DNA of 64,000 bases, taken from positions 1-64,000 of the forward strand of contig CAJUIA010000020.1 of NCBI GenBank assembly GCA_910586485.1, given 5' to 3'. Source of the DNA: an uncultured Acetatifactor sp. GTDB taxonomy: Bacteria; Bacillota; Clostridia; Lachnospirales; Lachnospiraceae. Below the pieces are notes generated by a model. That model was not told where the DNA came from. It saw nothing but the letters and a program-made list of their open reading frames with translations, and made no database searches. This document shows, piece by piece, positions 53,805 to 62,138 of this stretch (positions are counted from its first letter, which is position 1; every line of letters begins with the position of its first letter). Position numbers and translations under genes: made by a program.

Positions 53805-53903
53805 GAAATTCTCCTTCTTGCTTTTATCCTGAGCTTAATTTACCTTACCTTCCATATTAATCTCTATTTGCAAAATCTGCAAGAATTCTTTTACGAATTG
53901 CTT

Positions 53904-54120
53904 AGCGGCCGGTAGTGATTCGGACATGCCACAAGCGGGTAACAGGCAATAGCCTGCCGTTGTTCTCAATACGGACTGTGCAAAACGTCGGTACTTAGCA
54001 AGCGTACTGTGCTTGCTTATGTACCGTTACGTTGCGCCTCAAGCGAAAGCGTGTCCGTATGAGAATGATGGCTGGCTGTCGCCGTCAGGTTGTTGAAAGG
54101 CTGAATCGCTACCGGCCGCT
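53904..54120. mobile_element. 217-bp MITE-like element with 18-bp terminal inverted repeats
   Basis: Termini AGCGGCCGGTAGTGATTC (53904-53921) and GAATCGCTACCGGCCGCT (54103-54120) are inverted copies with one mismatch. Nested inside are TTCTCAATACGGAC with GTCCGTATGAGAA, CGGTAC..AGCAAGC with GCTTGCT..GTACCG, and CAGGC-AATA-GCCTG. There is no open frame. The right terminus overlaps the 3' end of dprA and supplies its stop codon. It fills most of the 304-base dprA-ispG gap. Confidence 0.7.
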
Positions 54121-55104
54121 TTCCCCTCCCCGCAGGCAGAACTGGCCGGGACTCACCTGAAGCGCCAGATTTTCCAGGCACAGCCGGACCAGATGTATAT
54201 TCACCGGCTCTTCCCGATATTCCTTCGGAAGCCGCGCAGTGATTTCCTCCACGGAACCGGGGGTGACGTCCAGCGCATGATACACGGCCGCAAGCTCCGG
54301 CGGCAGGTTTTTGGTGCTTTCGATACTTGTGTTCCCGCCGTTGGTGTTCCCCGCCTGCAGCCCCTGCCGCTTACCGATCTGTATCAATTCCTCCAGAAAT
54401 TCCTCTTCACTTAAAATCAGACCTGCCCCCAGCTTTAACAGCCTGTTACAGCCGGCACTTAAAGGATCCGTCATCCTCCCCGGCACCACATACACCTCCC
54501 GCCCCTGCTCCAGGGCCATATCCACCGTGATTAAGGTGCCGCTCTTTTCCCTTGCCTCCACCACTACCACCACATCCGCCAGACCGCTGACAATTCGGTT
54601 GCGGGGCGGAAAGTGGCCGGGAAGGGGCGGCGTTCCCGGCGGATACTCGGACAGCAGACCGCCGCCAAGCCGCAGCTTATCATATATCCTCCGGTTTCCT
54701 GCCGGATAACAAATATCCACACCGCAGCCCAGCACCCCGAAGGAGCTGCCCCCCGCATTAAGCGCCGCTTCCTGACTGATCCCGTCAATTCCCCTGGCCA
54801 TGCCGCTGACCACCTGAATCCCCCTGCGCCCCAGCGCCGCTCCCAGACCGGAAGCCACATATTTCCCATATTCGGAGCAATCCCTGGCCCCGATCAGCGC
54901 CACCGTCAAAATCCGCTCCGAAGGCACTCTTCCCAGCACATACAGCTTCTTCGGCGGCCCCGGTATCTTTAGCAGACGCTCCGGATATTCCGCATCCTGC
55001 CGCATAAGCACCCGGATTTCATTCCAGATTTCATTCCAGCTTTCATTCCTGCCTTCTTTCCGGCAGCTGTCCCCGCCTTTTTTACCATTCCCGTTCTCAT
55101 TCAT
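54109..55104 (-). CDS. dprA: DNA-processing protein DprA/Smf
   Basis: DprA, 331 residues, loads RecA on incoming single-stranded DNA during transformation. A Rossmann core with SGMARGIDGISQEAALNAGG, GCGVDICYPAGNRRIYDKL and FPPRNRIVSGLADVVVVVEA is complete, as is a C-terminal winged-helix-like domain. The last residues SGR and the TAG stop come from the terminal repeat of the adjacent element. The start is uncertain; I use ATG 55104, 37 bp after comM. Confidence 0.93.
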   Translation of the reverse strand: MNENGNGKKGGDSCRKEGRNESWNEIWNEIRVLMRQDAEYPERLLKIPGPPKKLYVLGRVPSERILTVALIGARDCSEYGKYVASGLGAALGRRGIQVVSGMARGIDGISQEAALNAGGSSFGVLGCGVDICYPAGNRRIYDKLRLGGGLLSEYPPGTPPLPGHFPPRNRIVSGLADVVVVVEAREKSGTLITVDMALEQGREVYVVPGRMTDPLSAGCNRLLKLGAGLILSEEEFLEELIQIGKRQGLQAGNTNGGNTSIESTKNLPPELAAVYHALDVTPGSVEEITARLPKEYREEPVNIHLVRLCLENLALQVSPGQFCLRGGESGR

Positions 55105-55141
55105 TCCTGCTTGCTCTTCCTCCCTCTTCTCTATCGTTTCC

Positions 55142-56692
55142 TCATAGTCCCCAGTACTCCGCAGACGGCCTGTAAAAGGATGCCTCCAGCAAATGCTCCG
55201 TGCCGATCCTTTCCGTGCCCTCCAGATCTGCAATGGTCCGCGCCACCTTTAGGATTCTGTGATAAGCTCTGGCGCTGAGCTGCAGGGAATGATACAGCCG
55301 TTCCATCAGCTCCTGCTCTTCCCCGCCAAGGGGACAATACTTTTCAATATTTGTTCCCTCAATATCCGCATTAAACCGGCACCTGGTCCCCGCAAACCGC
55401 TCCCTTTGACGCTCCCTGGCCTTCTGCACCCGCTCCCGGATTTCCCTGCTGGATTCCGCCCTCCGCGCCTTCTTAAGCCCGGCAATATCCACCGGCTGCA
55501 GCTCCACGCACAGATCAATCCGGTCCAGGATCGGCCCCGACACCTTCCCCATATATCGTCTGATCTGCGGGTCCGTGCAGCGGCAGCGCCCTCTGTCCGG
55601 ATAAAAGCCGCAGGGGCAGGGATTCATGGCACATACCAGCATGAAATCACTGGGATAGGTTACATTTCCCCAAGCCCTGCAAACTTGTATCTTATGTTCC
55701 TCCAGGGGCTGCCGCAGAGCGTCCAGGGCCACCCGCTGAAACTCCGGCAGCTCATCCAGAAAAAGCACTCCCCGATGGGCCAGTGAAATCATCCCCGGCC
55801 TTGGACTGGCGCTTCCGCCCACCAGCGCCGCCATGGAAATCGTATGATGGGGGCTTTGAAAGGGACGAGTCCGCACCAGTGCCGTACCTTCCTCTAAAAG
55901 TCCCGCCACGCTGTACACGGAAGTGACCTCCAGGCTTTCTTCCGGTGTCAGACAGGGCATGATACCAGGAATCCGCCTGGCAATCATGGATTTTCCTGCC
56001 CCCGGCGGCCCTGCCATCAGCAGATTGTGAAAGCCTGCCGCCGCAATTTCCGCTGCGCGCTTCGCCGTCTCCTGCCCGCTTACCTGGCTGAAATCCGGTA
56101 TGTTCTCATCACTTTCAAGCGCAGACAGCTCCGCTGCATCCACCTGCTCCGCCGGCAGAAGCCTTTCTCGTTCCGCTTCCTCCTTCGCTTCCAAAAACTG
56201 CAAAAGCTCCCTGATATGTCCTGCTCCCCGGACCCGGATCCCCGGAATAACCGCTCCCTCGCGGGCATTTGCTGCCGGCACAATGCACTGCCTGATTCCC
56301 CTTGCCGCCGCTTCCCGCACAATGGGCAGAACCCCCCGCACCTTCTTGATCTCTCCGTCCAGCCCCAGCTCTCCCAGGAACAAAATCCCCTCGGCAGCTC
56401 CCGGCCTGAAATACCCCATTGCCTCCAGCATTCCTACCGCAATGGGAAGATCAAAGGCACTGCCTTCCTTCCTGATGTCTGCGGGGGACAGATTCACAGT
56501 GATTCTTTTGGGCGGCAGCGCAAGTCCCACATTTTTTAACGCCACCATGACCCGCTCTCTGGACTCCTTTACCTCCCCGCCAAGGGAGCCCACCATGGAG
56601 AACCCCGGCAGCCCCTGAGCAATATCCACCTCCACGGAGACCAGATAGGCAGATACCCCCAGCAGCGCGCCGGAAATAACCGTACAATACAT
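55142..56692 (-). CDS. comM: ComM/YifB-family AAA+ ATPase (Mg-chelatase-like)
   Basis: A 516-residue protein: an N-terminal ChlI domain of Lon-protease-like fold (VEVDIAQGLPGFSMVG), then an AAA+ core with P-loop LMAGPPGAGKSMIARRIPGI, Walker B VLFLDELPEF and a zinc-like Cys set (CAMNPCPCGFYPDRGRCRC). The C-terminal Mg-chelatase domain follows. ComM is a branch-migration helicase that extends recombination during natural transformation. GGAGG precedes the start. Confidence 0.95.
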   Translation of the reverse strand: MYCTVISGALLGVSAYLVSVEVDIAQGLPGFSMVGSLGGEVKESRERVMVALKNVGLALPPKRITVNLSPADIRKEGSAFDLPIAVGMLEAMGYFRPGAAEGILFLGELGLDGEIKKVRGVLPIVREAAARGIRQCIVPAANAREGAVIPGIRVRGAGHIRELLQFLEAKEEAERERLLPAEQVDAAELSALESDENIPDFSQVSGQETAKRAAEIAAAGFHNLLMAGPPGAGKSMIARRIPGIMPCLTPEESLEVTSVYSVAGLLEEGTALVRTRPFQSPHHTISMAALVGGSASPRPGMISLAHRGVLFLDELPEFQRVALDALRQPLEEHKIQVCRAWGNVTYPSDFMLVCAMNPCPCGFYPDRGRCRCTDPQIRRYMGKVSGPILDRIDLCVELQPVDIAGLKKARRAESSREIRERVQKARERQRERFAGTRCRFNADIEGTNIEKYCPLGGEEQELMERLYHSLQLSARAYHRILKVARTIADLEGTERIGTEHLLEASFYRPSAEYWGL

Positions 56693-56852
56693 AAAATACC
56701 TCCTTTATGGAATTTATAAAATGATTGAAATCACATGATTTGCCTGAAATTTGATTGACTTATTGAATTTGAAAGTTTTGCTGAATATAAAAGATTTACC
56801 AAAATTTGAACGTTTCTGATCTGTGAACTTATGATAACAGAAAATCTTTTAA

Positions 56853-56886
56853 GGGAGCCGCAGCAGAAGGCCGTGAACCGGCTCCC
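56853..56886 (-). terminator. Hairpin after pilT
   Basis: GGGAGCCG (56853-56860) and CGGCTCCC (56879-56886) with a T/A-rich but broken tail on the minus strand. It lies in the 218-base pilT-comM gap, which is otherwise A/T-rich and without a gene. Read-through is likely. Confidence 0.45.
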
Positions 56887-56910
56887 CAAAAATCCTCGTT
56901 ATAAATATCG

Positions 56911-57990
56911 TTAATGCTGTTTACGTGCGGACCCTGCCGTCAGCCACAGCCTCATGGCTTCCGGGTCCCTGGCATACCAAAGAGCATTTTCCCTGTCTAT
57001 TTTCCCCTGGGTGCAAAGACTGCAGATGGCCTCGTCCATCGTAACCATCCCCGGCCTCCTTCCCGTCTGCATAACGCCGAAAATCTGATTTGCCTTTCCC
57101 TCGCGAATCAGATTGCGCACCGTGGGATTTGCATATACAACCTCAAACGCGGCTGCTTTCCCCGGTCCCTCCGTTCCGGGAATCAGCTGCTGGAAAACCA
57201 CCGCCTCCAGCACCTTAGCCAGCCGGATCCGAAGCTGCTGTTGATAATACGGCGGGAAAACATTTACAATCTGGTCGATGGCTGCTGCCGTCCCCATGGT
57301 ATTTAAGGATGTCAGCACCAGGCATCCCGTCTCTGCCGCATCAATGGCTCTGACTATGGTATCAGGCTCCCGCATCTCTCCCAGCAGGATCACATCCGGG
57401 TCCTCTCTGACCGCCGCATTGATGGCTTCCTCATAGGTGCCGCAGTCAATGCCGATTTCCCGCTGATTTACCATGGACATTTTATGTGGGTGCAGATATT
57501 CAATCGGATCCTCCAGGGTTATGATGTGAAGACCCTTGTTTGTATTGATTTTATCAATGATCGCTGCCAGCGTGGTAGATTTACCGCTTCCCGCGGCCCC
57601 CGTAACCAGAATCAGGCCCCGCCTTTTCCTGTATAATTCCGTCACCGGCTCCGGTATCCCCAGCTTTTCCGGCTCGGAGACTTTTGTATCCAACAACCTG
57701 ACGGCCATCGCCACGCTGCCCTTCTGTTTAAAGGCACTGATCCGAAACCGTCCGCAGTCCGGAACGGATATGGAAAAATGATACTCTCCCTTTCCTTCAA
57801 ACCTTTCCTGCTGCGCCGTCGGCAGAATCCCCAGCAATATGTCCAGCGTGTCCGCCTGCTGCAGTCTGGAGCAATTCATTGTAACCAGATTTCCGTTTAC
57901 TCTCATTCGGGGCGGGATCCCGGCAGTTAAATGTACATCACTTGCACCTGCTTCCCTGGCCTCCCGCAGTATTTCTTCCATCACAGGCAT
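56911..57990 (-). CDS. pilT: Type IV pilus retraction ATPase PilT-like
   Basis: A 359-residue PilT-family ATPase with the N-terminal PAS-like domain (ASDVHLTAGIPPRMRVNGNL), P-loop LVTGAAGSGKSTTLAAIID, Asp box ITLEDPIEYLH, Walker B DPDVILLGEMREPDTI and His box. It powers pilus retraction, relevant to twitching and DNA uptake. The canonical C-terminal AIRNLIRE-type motif appears as TVRNLIREGK. No other pilus genes are in the window. Confidence 0.92.
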   Translation of the reverse strand: MPVMEEILREAREAGASDVHLTAGIPPRMRVNGNLVTMNCSRLQQADTLDILLGILPTAQQERFEGKGEYHFSISVPDCGRFRISAFKQKGSVAMAVRLLDTKVSEPEKLGIPEPVTELYRKRRGLILVTGAAGSGKSTTLAAIIDKINTNKGLHIITLEDPIEYLHPHKMSMVNQREIGIDCGTYEEAINAAVREDPDVILLGEMREPDTIVRAIDAAETGCLVLTSLNTMGTAAAIDQIVNVFPPYYQQQLRIRLAKVLEAVVFQQLIPGTEGPGKAAAFEVVYANPTVRNLIREGKANQIFGVMQTGRRPGMVTMDEAICSLCTQGKIDRENALWYARDPEAMRLWLTAGSARKQH

Positions 57991-58010
57991 TTCCCTCTAT
58001 CCGTCCTTCT

Positions 58011-59102
58011 TCAAAGCTTAATATGATCAACAATTTCCCTGCGCATAACATGCCTGTTATCCATGGTCTTCATAATATCCACAACATAAAGGTCCTTATA
58101 CCCCGACAGCGACAAGTCTACAATGCAGTTATCGCCAAAGGTAAGCACCGTAGGACGCAGAATATCCTTCGGATTTTCCGACAGCACCAGCGCCTTGTCC
58201 CCTGTATTCAGCTCCACACTGACGCCGGGGAATAAAATATTGACAGATTGGATCAGCGCATCCACCACCGCCCCGTCATAAATCTCCGGATGCTCCCGAA
58301 ACTCCTGTATTGCCTTGACCTCGGACTGGGACTTCCCCTGAAGATCCATGGCCGTCATTTCGTCATATTTATTGGCCACAATCAGGATTTTCGCTGCCAT
58401 CGGCGTCTTGGGCTCTAACGCCTGTTTCCCGTTTTCCGCATCCGTCCCGATTTTCACTGCCTGGGTGCAGACTCTCCTTAAATTCTTGCCTCCGGAAACA
58501 GCTTCCTCCAGGATTTCCATTCCGGCCAGCTGGTCCTGATAAATTTTCAGCCTCACCGCCTCGGTATCCTCCCTGGCAAAAAGAATCTCATCCGGCGTCT
58601 TCAGCTTGCCGATGTCATGGACAATGGCTGACTGTACCGTCAGCAGCTGCTCGTCCACCCGCACATTCATAACATGCGTAATCATGGCACAAAGCATGGC
58701 CGTATTCAGGCAGTGCCTGCACACATAGTCCTCCTTGCTGCGCAGATTCTGGTAAAAATTGACTTTACCCTCCAAATGTCCGTAATTCTTAATGATCGTG
58801 CCGGCCAGGGTTTGCAGACGGGTGGATTTTTTTGTTGAAATCATCTGCTCCAGCTCGTCCAATATGGAATAAACCGTGGCAATCTGGAAACGCTCAAATT
58901 CCAGATCTTCCTCGGAAATCGGCGGAAGCGGCTCCGCCGGCTCAAGTATGTACACCCCCAGCAGGCCGAAATTTTTCACGCTCTCGATGGACTGGGTGTT
59001 TAAACGCGAATCACGCTCATATAAAAGCACTCCCTTTTTATTGTAGATAGGACGCGCCAGACGCATTCCCGCTTTCAATTCGGCGGTCTCGATAAACTTC
59101 AT
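58011..59102 (-). CDS. HD-domain protein related to HD-GYP, degenerate GYP motif
   Basis: A 363-residue protein: an N-terminal segment typical of HD-GYP proteins (LKAGMRLARPIYNKKGVLLY), a helical linker, and an HD domain (VCRHCLNTAMLCAMITHVMN, AIVHDIGKLKTPDEILF). The later HHExxDGxGYP motif that defines c-di-GMP phosphodiesterases is not present; the corresponding region reads AVKIGTDAENGKQALEPKTP. The C-terminal ~95 residues resemble a PilZ-like or HD-GYP tail. It may hydrolyse another nucleotide or be a sensor. ATG 59102 follows GGAGGGG. Confidence 0.78.
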   Translation of the reverse strand: MKFIETAELKAGMRLARPIYNKKGVLLYERDSRLNTQSIESVKNFGLLGVYILEPAEPLPPISEEDLEFERFQIATVYSILDELEQMISTKKSTRLQTLAGTIIKNYGHLEGKVNFYQNLRSKEDYVCRHCLNTAMLCAMITHVMNVRVDEQLLTVQSAIVHDIGKLKTPDEILFAREDTEAVRLKIYQDQLAGMEILEEAVSGGKNLRRVCTQAVKIGTDAENGKQALEPKTPMAAKILIVANKYDEMTAMDLQGKSQSEVKAIQEFREHPEIYDGAVVDALIQSVNILFPGVSVELNTGDKALVLSENPKDILRPTVLTFGDNCIVDLSLSGYKDLYVVDIMKTMDNRHVMRREIVDHIKL

Positions 59103-59153
59103 TTGTCCCCTCCATGCTGCCACATATTTTTTAAAGCGACGTTTACCTCTTTT

Positions 59154-59182
59154 ATTATATACACTCTAGACGTAATTGACAA
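59154..59182 (-). promoter_or_regulatory. Probable promoter of the HD-pilT-comM-dprA-ispG-polC operon
   Basis: TTGTCA (59177-59182), 17-bp spacer, TATAAT (59154-59159) on the minus strand, about 52 bp before the HD gene. Near-consensus sigma-A promoter. Confidence 0.7.
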
Positions 59183-59205
59183 ATAAAAATTTTAATTTTT
59201 ATTTG
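59180..59205. terminator. A/T-rich perfect 12-bp palindrome after the DUF1703-type gene
   Basis: CAAATAAAAATT (59180-59191) and AATTTTTATTTG (59194-59205) with a 2-base loop. It may act as a terminator in either direction, although there is no GC clamp; it overlaps the -35 of the next promoter. Confidence 0.4.
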
Positions 59206-59231
59206 CAGCCCGGAGCTTACCGCTCTCTCCC

Positions 59232-61064
59232 TCATAAGTATTCCGACAACATACTGTTCCCGTAAATGCTTCCGCTTTTTATCAACACTTCTTTCCCTTC
59301 AAAGGCAAAACCATATTTTCGGATTCGGTCGTCAGAGATTCCTCTGTTTTCTAAAGTTACCTGATAGCGCTGTTCTTCAATCTGTTTCAGTGCTGCGTCT
59401 GCAGTATCCTCCAACGATTTCTCTTCACCCGCATCTCTGACCTTGAATTCCATTATAATTGCATTCCTATCACAATTATTTATTACCGCATTATCTGTTC
59501 CGTTCTTCGGCTCCATTATCACATCATACCTTCCGAATCCGCTCTCCCGGTTGGAAGTAATGATATAGCGGTCTGTCAGTTCCACGGCCAGCCCCAGCAC
59601 AAAGCCATGGTAGAATCTCTCCGGCTGCGTCTCCATGGAAGGATTTCTTCCGCTGTCAAAACCAACAGCTTCGCTGTTGGTTCGCGGGCAGTCGCCAAGT
59701 TCAAGCAAGCTTGTCCTTGGCTCGTTGCTTACGCGAAAATAGTTGAACGTGGCCAGGGCCACACGGTTCATATAGGCGTTCATGGATTTTACATCATCCT
59801 GTAACAATGCCCTGATAAAGCCGTTGTAGACCGTCCCAGAGCGGGTAAACCATTTCCGAATCATCTTTTGGAACATAATCTGTACTTCTTTGTTCGTCAG
59901 TGCCAGTTCATACAAATCTGTTCCTGTGTCCTCATTTATTTCATAGCTTTCCACCTTCAGGTATCCGCTGGCCAAAAACAAGCTCCAGATGGCATTCTCA
60001 TCTGCGTCTAACTGATCGAAAATGATCTGTTCATCAATTTCCCTGTAAAGATGCTCTCCCTTAAGCAGGTTCTCCATGGATATTTTTATATCTGCGCTTC
60101 CCTCCCGGATCAGCTTGTCCACCAGGCCGTTGCTGCTGGTATTGGCCCAGTAGGTGGAAAACCTTTTTTTATCCAGATAATTGATAATCGACCATGGATT
60201 ATAAATATCTTTCCTTTTTCCGAATGTGAAGCCGTCATACCAGTCCTTTACAGCCAGCCGGTTTTCGTACAGGCCGCATTCCTGCAATGCCGCCCACACC
60301 TCATCCTCGGTAAAGCCGAAGCTGTTCTCATATTTCTCCGATGTAGTGGTCACTACTTCCAGATTATTTAGATCTGAAAAAATCGGCTCTTTGCTTACCC
60401 TTGTGATTCCCGTCATAACCGCCCGTTCCAGATAGGGATTTGTCTTGAACGTGGAGTTAAACAGGCCTCTGATAAATTCCACCATTTCTTTCCAATAGCC
60501 GTATACCCAGGCCTCCTGAAGAGGTGTGTCATATTCATCCAGCAGGATGATCACCTTTTTCCCATAATAACGATACAAAAACTCAGACAGCGTCCCCAGA
60601 GATGAAACAGCCGAGTAATTATCCATTTTAACCGAAATGCTTTTTATAAAATTCTTTTCCTTTTCATTCAGGCTGTCTTCCTTTAACAGAAAATCATAGC
60701 GGTTATACAATTTTTCAATCAGATAAAATAAGCTTTTTTTTGCCTCGGCGAAAGAAGACGACTTTATCCCGGCAAAGCTTAAAAAGATCACCGGGTAAGT
60801 TCCCTGAAGATTCCGATACTTCTCTTCCTTCCATATGGACAATCTTTCAAAAATCTCTCCCTGCCCTGCATATTCTATAGAAAGAAATCTCTCTAACATA
60901 TTCATGTTCAGAGTCTTCCCAAATCTGCGGGGACGGGTAATCAAGGTTAGATCATCCCCGCTTTCCCACCACTCCTTGATAAAATTCGACTTATCAATAT
61001 ATAAATACTGGTTCCGTATCAATTTGTCAAAACTTTGGATTCCTATCCCTACGGTTCTCGCCAT
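59232..61064 (-). CDS. AAA-ATPase-like / PD-(D/E)XK (DUF1703) protein with in-frame palindromic insertion
   Basis: A 610-residue protein of a large Clostridia/Bacteroidetes family. N-terminal AAA-ATPase-like domain: YIDKSNFIKEWWESGDDLTL, ITRPRRFGKTLNMNML P-loop, and Walker B KKVIILLDEYDTPLQEA. C-terminal PD-(D/E)XK nuclease-like domain: GFGRYDVIMEP with D and, after a strand, IIMEFKVRD. Between FNYF and PERFYHG (about residues 440-478), where relatives have a few residues, about 35 extra residues are encoded by a palindromic sequence. The start ATG 61064 follows GGAGG at 9 nt. The biological function of the family is not established. Confidence 0.85.
   Translation of the reverse strand: MARTVGIGIQSFDKLIRNQYLYIDKSNFIKEWWESGDDLTLITRPRRFGKTLNMNMLERFLSIEYAGQGEIFERLSIWKEEKYRNLQGTYPVIFLSFAGIKSSSFAEAKKSLFYLIEKLYNRYDFLLKEDSLNEKEKNFIKSISVKMDNYSAVSSLGTLSEFLYRYYGKKVIILLDEYDTPLQEAWVYGYWKEMVEFIRGLFNSTFKTNPYLERAVMTGITRVSKEPIFSDLNNLEVVTTTSEKYENSFGFTEDEVWAALQECGLYENRLAVKDWYDGFTFGKRKDIYNPWSIINYLDKKRFSTYWANTSSNGLVDKLIREGSADIKISMENLLKGEHLYREIDEQIIFDQLDADENAIWSLFLASGYLKVESYEINEDTGTDLYELALTNKEVQIMFQKMIRKWFTRSGTVYNGFIRALLQDDVKSMNAYMNRVALATFNYFRVSNEPRTSLLELGDCPRTNSEAVGFDSGRNPSMETQPERFYHGFVLGLAVELTDRYIITSNRESGFGRYDVIMEPKNGTDNAVINNCDRNAIIMEFKVRDAGEEKSLEDTADAALKQIEEQRYQVTLENRGISDDRIRKYGFAFEGKEVLIKSGSIYGNSMLSEYL
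59656..59737. repeat. Translated palindromic repeat inside the DUF1703-type gene
   Basis: AACCAACAGC (59660-59669) and GCTGTTGGTT (59673-59682) form a perfect 10-bp hairpin. It is followed by TTCGCG (59681-59686) with CGCGAA (59732-59737), enclosing GCCAAG/CTTGGC and CAAGC/GCTTG stems. The frame stays open through it. The hairpin-plus-compound-hairpin layout recalls the elements at 42827 and 43843, although the sequence differs. Confidence 0.7.
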
Positions 61065-61310
61065 GCAATATATCCTCCATATTCCAAACATCTATACCAT
61101 TACCATATTTATACCCTTTTGCGTGCTTCAGCACGCATACCAATCAATATTTGAAAGTTTACTTTCAAACTTTATACTTCAAAATCATCTCGTTCCTTAT
61201 AGACTTTTGATAATAGAATCCTCTCTTGGATTCTATTATACATGCTTCTCATGTAACCTACAAGAAAATTACGTCAATTTTCGTGACAGCTATACCCCTT
61301 ACTAAGTAAA
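61065..61310. repeat. Intergenic region with a cluster of short perfect palindromes
   Basis: No gene is supported here. Perfect or near-perfect hairpins follow one another: GCGTGCT/AGCACGC (61121-61136), TTTGAAAGT/ACTTTCAAA (61150-61169), TAATAGAATCC/GGATTCTATTA (61211-61238) and GAAAAT/ATTTTC near 61263-61281. None has a terminator-type T-run except possibly the last. Confidence 0.55.
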
Positions 61311-61311
61311 A

Positions 61312-61349
61312 TAGGACAAAATCAGTTCGGCCTCTCCCGGTCGGACTGA
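61312..61349 (-). terminator. Terminator after the sigma-K-like gene
   Basis: On the minus strand TCAGTCCGACC pairs with GGCCGAACTGA (G-U pairs) and is followed by TTTTGTCC. It lies 40 bp past the stop codon. Confidence 0.6.
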
Positions 61350-61390
61350 CTCTGCCCCATCTTAAAACATTCCTTATCTTTCCCGCAGAC

Positions 61391-62026
61391 TCAAGCCTGC
61401 TCGAACTTCTCCCTTAGCTTCCCCAGCGCCTTTTTTTCGATCCGGCTCACATAGCTGCGGGAAATTCCCAGCATGGCTCCGACCTCATTCTGGGTAGCTT
61501 CCAGCTTTCCGTTTAATCCGTAGCGCATCATCAATATCTGACGCTCCCTTGATGTCAGACATTCGTCCATTAATAAAAAAAGCCTCCTGATATTCCCTGC
61601 CAGCTCCATACTGTCCAACGGGTCCGGCTGCTGCTGTTCGATCACATCCATCAGGTGTATCTCATTCCCTTCTTTGTCCTGCCCAATGGGTTCATAAAGC
61701 GAAACCTCCCTAGAGGTTTTCCGTTTTCCCCGCAGCAGCATCAGCAGCTCGTTGTCAATACACCGGCAGGCATAGGTTGCCAGCCTTCCCTTCCGGTCGT
61801 CAAAGCTGTCCACTGCCTTAATCAGTCCGATACATCCGATGGAAATCAGCTCTTCCATGTCCTCCCCTGAATTCTGATACTTCTTGGCAATGTGGGCAAC
61901 CAGTCTCAGATTTCGTTCTATTAAAATATCCTTTGCCTGCTTCGCCTGTTCCGCAGACCCCTCCCGCAGCAGGCGGATATATTCCGCTTCTTCTCCCTGG
62001 GTAAGTGGTTTTTGAAAGGTTTTCAA
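61391..62026 (-). CDS. sigK: Sporulation sigma factor, SigK-like
   Basis: A 211-residue sigma-70 family factor of the sigma-E/K sporulation group. PLTQGEEAEYIRLLREG is followed by LIERNLRLVAHIAKKYQNSG, DMEELISIGCIGLIKAVDSF and EVSLYEPIGQDKEGNEIHLM (region 2). Region 4 contains LTSRERQILMMRYGLNG and an HTH near ISRSYVSRIEKKAL. The start is TTG 62026 with GGGGG upstream. It appears uninterrupted, with no skin-type element. SigK versus SigE is judged from the N-terminal sequence only. Confidence 0.82.
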   Translation of the reverse strand: MKTFQKPLTQGEEAEYIRLLREGSAEQAKQAKDILIERNLRLVAHIAKKYQNSGEDMEELISIGCIGLIKAVDSFDDRKGRLATYACRCIDNELLMLLRGKRKTSREVSLYEPIGQDKEGNEIHLMDVIEQQQPDPLDSMELAGNIRRLFLLMDECLTSRERQILMMRYGLNGKLEATQNEVGAMLGISRSYVSRIEKKALGKLREKFEQA

Positions 62027-62138
62027 AACAGCCCCCTGCGGATTACTCTTAACAATAGTCTATGTTTCAGATTTATCCATCGTGCCTATCCAAGTGCAGG
62101 AAAGACGATATTACAGGCTGTTTACTTATCTTGACGCC

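Noticed and set aside
53904..54120. Structured gap as a group II intron or riboswitch for ispG
   Set aside because: It is too short for a group II intron, shows no domain V-like end or open frame, and ends in matched terminal repeats that intrude into dprA.
58011..59102. Annotation as an active c-di-GMP phosphodiesterase
   Set aside because: The HHExxDGxGYP residues are not visible; only the HD part is intact.
61391..62026. sigK interrupted by a skin element
   Set aside because: The frame is continuous through regions 2-4.
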